From contig JAGQHN010000002.1 in assembly GCA_020431825.1 (NCBI GenBank), positions 1 through 57,758 of the forward strand: a stretch of DNA of 57,758 bases. Reading direction: 5' to 3'. The translations under genes and the position numbers were made by a program. The notes beneath the pieces are model-generated. The model ran no database searches. It worked only from the letters and a program-made list of their open reading frames with translations, and was not told the origin of the DNA. This DNA is from Trueperaceae bacterium (GTDB lineage: Bacteria > Deinococcota > Deinococci > Deinococcales > Trueperaceae). Positions 53,652-57,758 of the stretch are shown piece after piece; the first letter of the stretch is position 1, and each line of letters begins with the position of its first letter.

Positions 53652-53654
53652 CAT

Positions 53655-55580
53655 TTACCAACCATTTAACGATCGCCTTGCTTTTAGTTCTCTGACATAT
53701 TTCCAATTTTGAATGACTTCAGCCTGTAAATCCTTAAGAGGCAAGGTAAACAGCATTTCAAAGGTCAGGTAAGATCTGACTAATCTAAAGATAAGATAGG
53801 CAGGTAGATACAAGACGAGTTGGGTTTTCTTGTAAATCAGGAGTACAAATAGCGTTACTACTGCAGAGGACCCCACGACCAGAGCAAGCAGGGTACTCAA
53901 ACCGTGACTAAGCAGCGCATCTGGTTGAAAATAGTAAAGGCTAATGCCATAAATGAGCAGGGGTAAAAGCATAGAGCGCCTCGAGGTTTGAAACAAAACC
54001 CAGGGCATAGCAAAAATGCCACGTAAGCCCTCGAGCCGAACAATGGCACTTAAATTGCGTGCTGAAACATGAAAAGCGCTTCTAAACCAGCGTAGCCGCT
54101 GCTCGCGTAAGTGCTCCCAGGTTTCTGGTACTTCAGAGTAAACCTTTAAGCCAGGATCGCTGATAACTTTATAGCCAAGACGACCAATGCGAAGCGTAAT
54201 ATCGGTGTCTTCCCCATTCATTCCTTCAACAAAACCACCAAGCGCTACCAACAGGTCCCGTCGGTAAACTGCAAAGATGCCGGGCACGCTTAAGAGGGCG
54301 TTCAGAGCGCTAAAACCAATCTTGGTAAAGCCGTGTCCCAACAGGACCTCGATAGTGCGCATATTATTGAGCAGTCTGGCTTTGCCTTTCGGTAAAGGAA
54401 TGCCACCTACTGCCCCCACTTTTTTATCGGCAAAGTAACTGACAGAATTACGTATTACGTCCTGAGAAACCAGAGTATCGGCATCAACTCGTATGATGAC
54501 GGCTTCCGTTGTTAGGCTAAGGGCATAATTTAAAGCTTTAGATTTTCCTGGTTCTTCGCAAATATGGACTTTGCCTTTCAGATAGCGACAATCCGCAAGC
54601 GCCTGAGAGGCAACTCTATAGGTATTGTCTTTTGAATTATTATCAATAAGATAAAGGGTGACCTTTGACCCATAGTGAGCAGCCGCCCGGTCAAGGCTGT
54701 AAATGCAAGATGCAATATGTTTTTCCTCGTTATAGGCCGGGATGATGACTGCCACAGGAATGTTGACTGAGCGACGTTTTTTGCGTAGGCGAAGAACGCC
54801 TAAAAGAACCAGTATAATATTCAGAAAAGGTACAAAAAGAACAATCCCTGGCCCCAGGCCACCGAGTAGACCCCATTCTCTAAGCTGATTGAGTTCAGCA
54901 GTAAAATAGGTTTGCACATAATATGAACCCAGTCCTGCCAGAGTGGCTGCAATGCTTAACCGTAAAATTGGCCCCGGTGTCAGGGTAAAGCGCGTCGCCA
55001 AAGGAGCATGCTGAGGAAGCCTTACATGAAGCATAAGGATGGCTGCAAACAGAGCAAAGGCAAAACCACCATTGATAAGGGTTAGAGCAAGAGAACTTGG
55101 GCTAGGAAAAAAAGAAAGGCGGTGGCTAAAAGATAATAAGTCAGTAGATAGTGTCAAGGCACCATAATAGCCAAGAAGCATGGCTGCTAACCTGAGGCGG
55201 TCGAGCAATTTCCCTGAGGCAAAAAGAGAAAAAGATAAGAAAAAGGCAAAGAAAAAGGGACGTAATTTGAGGCCGAAGTTTTCCTCGAGGGCTCCCTGAC
55301 CAAAAAAAGTAGTCATAATATTAAGATAAAAAGTCTGCAAGGTTTCAAAATAAATCCCGATCAGTAAGCAGAGTGCCGTAAAGGAAATAAAAAAAAGCGC
55401 TGGTAGCCAGGCCGGGCGCTTTACGGTAAATGCTTTAGGGGCGCTGTCAACCGAAACAAAATGCTTAAAAGCAGTGGGAAGGCTTTTGGGTAGGTTTAAT
55501 TTGAAAAGGCTGAAATGGCTAATTAAAAAAGGGACACAGTAGCCAATAAGAAGCAAGATAGGCAGTGACGTAAAGAACAT
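53655..55580 (-). CDS. Membrane glycosyltransferase family 2 (processive synthase-like)
   Basis: 641 residues. The first 280 are membrane helices (about seven), the middle is a GT2 domain: VAVIIPAYNEEKHIASCI, RVDADT (DxD), GMNGEDTDITLR and EQRLRWFR (QxxRW). More helices follow. The order resembles NodC, hyaluronan or poly-GlcNAc synthases, with an unusually long membrane N-terminus. It probably makes and exports a beta-glycan of the envelope. The product is unknown. Confidence 0.85.
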   Translation of the reverse strand: MFFTSLPILLLIGYCVPFLISHFSLFKLNLPKSLPTAFKHFVSVDSAPKAFTVKRPAWLPALFFISFTALCLLIGIYFETLQTFYLNIMTTFFGQGALEENFGLKLRPFFFAFFLSFSLFASGKLLDRLRLAAMLLGYYGALTLSTDLLSFSHRLSFFPSPSSLALTLINGGFAFALFAAILMLHVRLPQHAPLATRFTLTPGPILRLSIAATLAGLGSYYVQTYFTAELNQLREWGLLGGLGPGIVLFVPFLNIILVLLGVLRLRKKRRSVNIPVAVIIPAYNEEKHIASCIYSLDRAAAHYGSKVTLYLIDNNSKDNTYRVASQALADCRYLKGKVHICEEPGKSKALNYALSLTTEAVIIRVDADTLVSQDVIRNSVSYFADKKVGAVGGIPLPKGKARLLNNMRTIEVLLGHGFTKIGFSALNALLSVPGIFAVYRRDLLVALGGFVEGMNGEDTDITLRIGRLGYKVISDPGLKVYSEVPETWEHLREQRLRWFRSAFHVSARNLSAIVRLEGLRGIFAMPWVLFQTSRRSMLLPLLIYGISLYYFQPDALLSHGLSTLLALVVGSSAVVTLFVLLIYKKTQLVLYLPAYLIFRLVRSYLTFEMLFTLPLKDLQAEVIQNWKYVRELKARRSLNGW

Positions 55581-55679
55581 AAACCTTCCCTCATACCGCT
55601 TCCCTGAAGGAGCGAATTAAAGTCTAATAAAGAAGGTATCATGCCTTTTCAGATTGGAGCCGTACAGCTGTCACGCACC

Positions 55680-55705
55680 AAAAGAAAAGCCGGACTTTGT
55701 CCGGC
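55680..55705 (-). terminator. Terminator of rpsT
   Basis: GCCGGAC (55689-55695) and GTCCGGC (55699-55705) form a stem with a 3-base loop; on the minus strand CTTTTCTTTTGG follows. It is 22 bp past the rpsT stop. Confidence 0.8.
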
Positions 55706-55726
55706 AGAACGTCTATAAAAGGAAAT

Positions 55727-55993
55727 TTAGGCTTGCAAACTGTTAATGTGCTTGGCCAAACGTGATTTTCTGCGGGCAGCAGCATTTTTATGGAGGGTTG
55801 AACCCTTAGCTGCACGGTCAACCAGGCTTTGGGCTACCTTTTGGTACTTGCTAGCAGCGTCCATATCACCAGATTCAGCAGCAGCGATAGCTTTTTTACT
55901 AAAGGTGCGGATCATGCTCTTACGAGCACGGTTTGCCAGACGTGACTTGTTTGACTGGCGTTGGTATTTCATAGCAGATTTGTTTCTTGCCAT
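55727..55993 (-). CDS. rpsT: 30S ribosomal protein S20
   Basis: 88 residues from the ATG at 55993 (AAGGAG upstream), giving [20 protein letters not shown], the normal S20 start; ten upstream residues in the same frame have no support. Highly basic, helical, with [10 protein letters not shown] in the middle and [16 protein letters not shown] late. Single gene with its own terminator. Confidence 0.96.
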   Translation of the reverse strand: MARNKSAMKYQRQSNKSRLANRARKSMIRTFSKKAIAAAESGDMDAASKYQKVAQSLVDRAAKGSTLHKNAAARRKSRLAKHINSLQA

Positions 55994-56148
55994 TTTCTGT
56001 GAACTCCTTAAACTAAACACTAAAGCTTATTAGCGTCTTCAATACAGCCTTGAGATATTAGCATAGAAAGGGGCTCGAGTGCAATTTTCTTTTGCATTTG
56101 ACGCTATGCTATAACTTTGCTCTTAAAACTTTTCTGATAGGCTTATCT

Positions 56149-56733
56149 ATGCCCTTAATAAATGCCCTACCCTATGAGTTGTCCTGGCAAAGAGAGCCAC
56201 TTAGCTGGTCGCTCGAGCCTCTCACTCTAATGGCAGCTGCTAAGACCGATCTTTTTGTTTCACCCGAAGGTCAGGCACCTGTCTTAAATGCTCCAGCCCT
56301 GCTATTTGAGGCTCCGGCCGAGTTTATGCTGAGTTGTCAGGTTCAGGTCGATTTTAGAGCTACTTTTGATGCTGGTGTTTTATTTCTCTATCAGTCAGAG
56401 ACGAGCTGGGCAAAACTATGTTTTGAATATTCTCCGCAGCAAGACCCTATGATTGTTTCGGTAGTTACTAAGGGCAGTTCAGATGATTGTAATTCCCTGT
56501 TTATTAAAGGGCAAACTACCTACTTACGGGTATCTGGTTTAGGAAAAGCCTTTGCCTTTCACCACTCGTTAGACGGCAAATACTGGCATTTTATAAGAAC
56601 CTTTGCTCTTGGTTCTGGTCCAGTTAGAGCTGGCTTTGTGGCTCAGTCACCCATGGGCGAGGGCTGTGAAGTGCAGTTTTCTGACATTGTTTTTAAAGAA
56701 GCGCATTTAAGCGATTTACGCTCAGGAGTTTAG
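56149..56733 (+). CDS. DUF1349-family concanavalin-like protein
   Basis: 194 residues from the ATG at 56149. A beta-sandwich of the DUF1349 group: TDLFVSPEG, DAGVLFLYQSETSWAKLCFE and HSLDGKYWHFIRTF. Members may bind or modify sugars; none has a firm function in bacteria. TAGGCT at 56138-56143 is 5 nt before the ATG (leaderless type). It is 1 bp from the next gene, so the two work together. Confidence 0.8.
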   Translation: MPLINALPYELSWQREPLSWSLEPLTLMAAAKTDLFVSPEGQAPVLNAPALLFEAPAEFMLSCQVQVDFRATFDAGVLFLYQSETSWAKLCFEYSPQQDPMIVSVVTKGSSDDCNSLFIKGQTTYLRVSGLGKAFAFHHSLDGKYWHFIRTFALGSGPVRAGFVAQSPMGEGCEVQFSDIVFKEAHLSDLRSGV

Positions 56734-56734
56734 T

Positions 56735-57718
56735 ATGAAAAAAATACGTTGGGGCATCATCAGTACGGCAAACATTGGCACGGGAAAAGTGATTCCAGCA
56801 ATGCAAAAGTGTCATCTGGGTGAAATAGTTGCCATTGCCTCGAGGGATGATGCTAAGGCTAAAGAAACGGCTAAGCAACTCGGCATTCCTAAAGCATATG
56901 GATCTTACGAAGACCTGTTGGCTGATGGCGAAATCGATGCGATTTACAATCCTTTACCCAATCATTTGCATGTTCCCTGGACTAAAAAGGCGGCTGAAGC
57001 CGGTAAGCATGTGCTGTGTGAAAAGCCGATAGCGCTAAGTAGTGCTGAAGCGCAAGACCTGCTTGACTTTTCCCGGTCACATTCTGAAGTAAAAATAATG
57101 GAAGCCTTTATGTACCGTTTTCATCCTCAGTGGCAAAAGGCCAAAGAACTGGTTGATTCAGGTGCCATTGGTGAACTTAAAACAATCCAGTCTTTCTTCT
57201 CTTACTTTTTGCTTGACCCCAGCAACATCCGTAATCAGGCCGATATTGGTGGCGGTGGTCTAATGGACATAGGCTGTTACAATATTTCGCTTTCGCGCTT
57301 TATATTTGCGGCTGAACCCAAACGTGTGCTCGCTACCATTGACTTTGATCCAACCTTAAAAACAGACCGTCTGGCAACCGCAATACTCGAGTTTGATAAG
57401 GGAAGCTCGAGCTTTAGCTGCAGCACCCAACTTTCACCCTATCAGCGAGTAAATATCTTTGGTACCCAGGGCCGCATCGAAATCGAAATTCCTTTTAATG
57501 CACCACCTGACAAGCCCTGTAAACTCTGGCTGCAAACCGGTGCTGGTATCGAGGAAATGCGTTTTGAAATCACTGACCAGTACACCTTGCAGGGAGATGC
57601 TTTCGCAGAGGCAATTTTAGAGAACAAACCAGTACCGACACCCCTTGAAGATGCCGTTGCAAATATGCAGGTTATAGAACGTGCTTTTGCCAGCGCCAAG
57701 CAAAACGCCTGGGTTTAA
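56735..57718 (+). CDS. Gfo/Idh/MocA-family oxidoreductase
   Basis: 327 residues. The N-terminal Rossmann domain starts WGIISTANIGTGKVIPAM and has YNPLPNHLHVPW and CEKPIAL (EKP motif lysine). The C-terminal half is the substrate domain (GGGGLMDIGCYNISLSRF). The family oxidises sugars or inositols with NAD(P); D-xylose/glucose-fructose type dehydrogenases are the closest in look. Read with the DUF1349 gene; AGGAG precedes the ATG. A terminator follows. Confidence 0.9.
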   Translation: MKKIRWGIISTANIGTGKVIPAMQKCHLGEIVAIASRDDAKAKETAKQLGIPKAYGSYEDLLADGEIDAIYNPLPNHLHVPWTKKAAEAGKHVLCEKPIALSSAEAQDLLDFSRSHSEVKIMEAFMYRFHPQWQKAKELVDSGAIGELKTIQSFFSYFLLDPSNIRNQADIGGGGLMDIGCYNISLSRFIFAAEPKRVLATIDFDPTLKTDRLATAILEFDKGSSSFSCSTQLSPYQRVNIFGTQGRIEIEIPFNAPPDKPCKLWLQTGAGIEEMRFEITDQYTLQGDAFAEAILENKPVPTPLEDAVANMQVIERAFASAKQNAWV

Positions 57719-57732
57719 TGAGGCCAATGAAA

Positions 57733-57758
57733 AAGGCCAGGCGGGTGTGCCTGGCCTT
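57733..57758 (+). terminator. Terminator after the oxidoreductase, cut by the window end
   Basis: AAGGCCAGGC (57733-57742) pairs with GCCTGGCCTT (57749-57758). The T-run, if any, lies outside the window. Confidence 0.8.

Noticed and set aside
1..57758. CRISPR array, prophage, tRNA or rRNA genes
   Set aside because: No regularly spaced repeats, no phage structural genes and no cloverleaf or rRNA-like stretches were found on reading both strands.

Overview
The window reads as a chromosomal segment of a mid-GC, diderm, LPS-poor bacterium, most likely a member of the Deinococcota (Trueperales-like rather than high-GC Deinococcus or Thermus). This assignment is an inference from four things seen together. 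First, there is a 937-aa SLH/coiled-coil/beta-barrel envelope protein of the SlpA type. Second, there is a long BamA next to a possible aminodeoxyfutalosine deaminase. Third, yggS sits next to divIVA. Fourth, at least a dozen genes carry a TANNNT -10 box only 5-8 nt before the start codon, the leaderless-mRNA layout described for Deinococcus. No rRNA, tRNA or CRISPR array was seen.

Layout. 1-1.9 kb: AT-rich foreign-looking edge with a truncated transposase and a GHKL ATPase. 1.9-5.7 kb: MFS transporter, an intergenic cluster of four perfect DnaA boxes (candidate replication origin at a point where genes diverge), cupin, and a biotin-dependent carboxyltransferase. 5.8-16.4 kb: carbohydrate locus with LacI regulator, ABC sugar importer (binding protein, two permeases, ATPase), Bcr-type MFS, GH1 and GH3 glycosidases, closed by a terminator. 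16.4-24.6 kb: di-haem peroxidase, M20 amidohydrolase, PPK2, membrane and secreted unknowns, sugar-nucleotide epimerase, Nudix, YceI. 24.8-26.9 kb: HxlR regulator, a small secreted-protein gene that looks frameshifted, and an ECF sigma/anti-sigma pair. 27-35.5 kb: threonine aldolase-aroE, GH26 lipoprotein, GGDEF-EAL protein, DapA-like protein, EEP phosphatase, amidohydrolase. 35.5-45.4 kb: bamA, yggS-divIVA, sulfotransferase, trpF, eda-kdgK-GNAT operon, LapA-like, SufT-like, rlmH. 45.5-50.5 kb: slpA with a long leader, hexapeptide protein, M20 peptidase. 50.6-57.7 kb: thyA-folA, marR-catE, a structured intergenic region, a large GT2, rpsT, a DUF1349-like protein and a Gfo/Idh/MocA oxidoreductase.

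How it works together. The 5.8-16.4 kb block is a coherent uptake-and-hydrolysis module for (probably beta-linked gluco/manno) oligosaccharides, with a LacI-type palindrome in front of the regulator. eda-kdgK supplies the last two steps of sugar-acid catabolism. HxlR/YceI and MarR/CatE resemble quinone/electrophile response modules.

The most striking genome-level signal is the palindrome CTCGAG. It occurs about 130 times by hand count (about 14 expected by chance), in all reading frames and between genes. It is absent from the first 2.5 kb and nearly absent from the ABC importer genes and slpA. This looks like a HIP1-type highly iterated palindrome. Other points of interest are the DnaA-box cluster, pervasive leaderless starts, a 15-bp-arm MarR operator ending at the start codon, a promoter-terminator unit that would make a roughly 31-nt RNA, a long slpA leader with a mini-ORF, and a structured region between catE and the GT2 gene.
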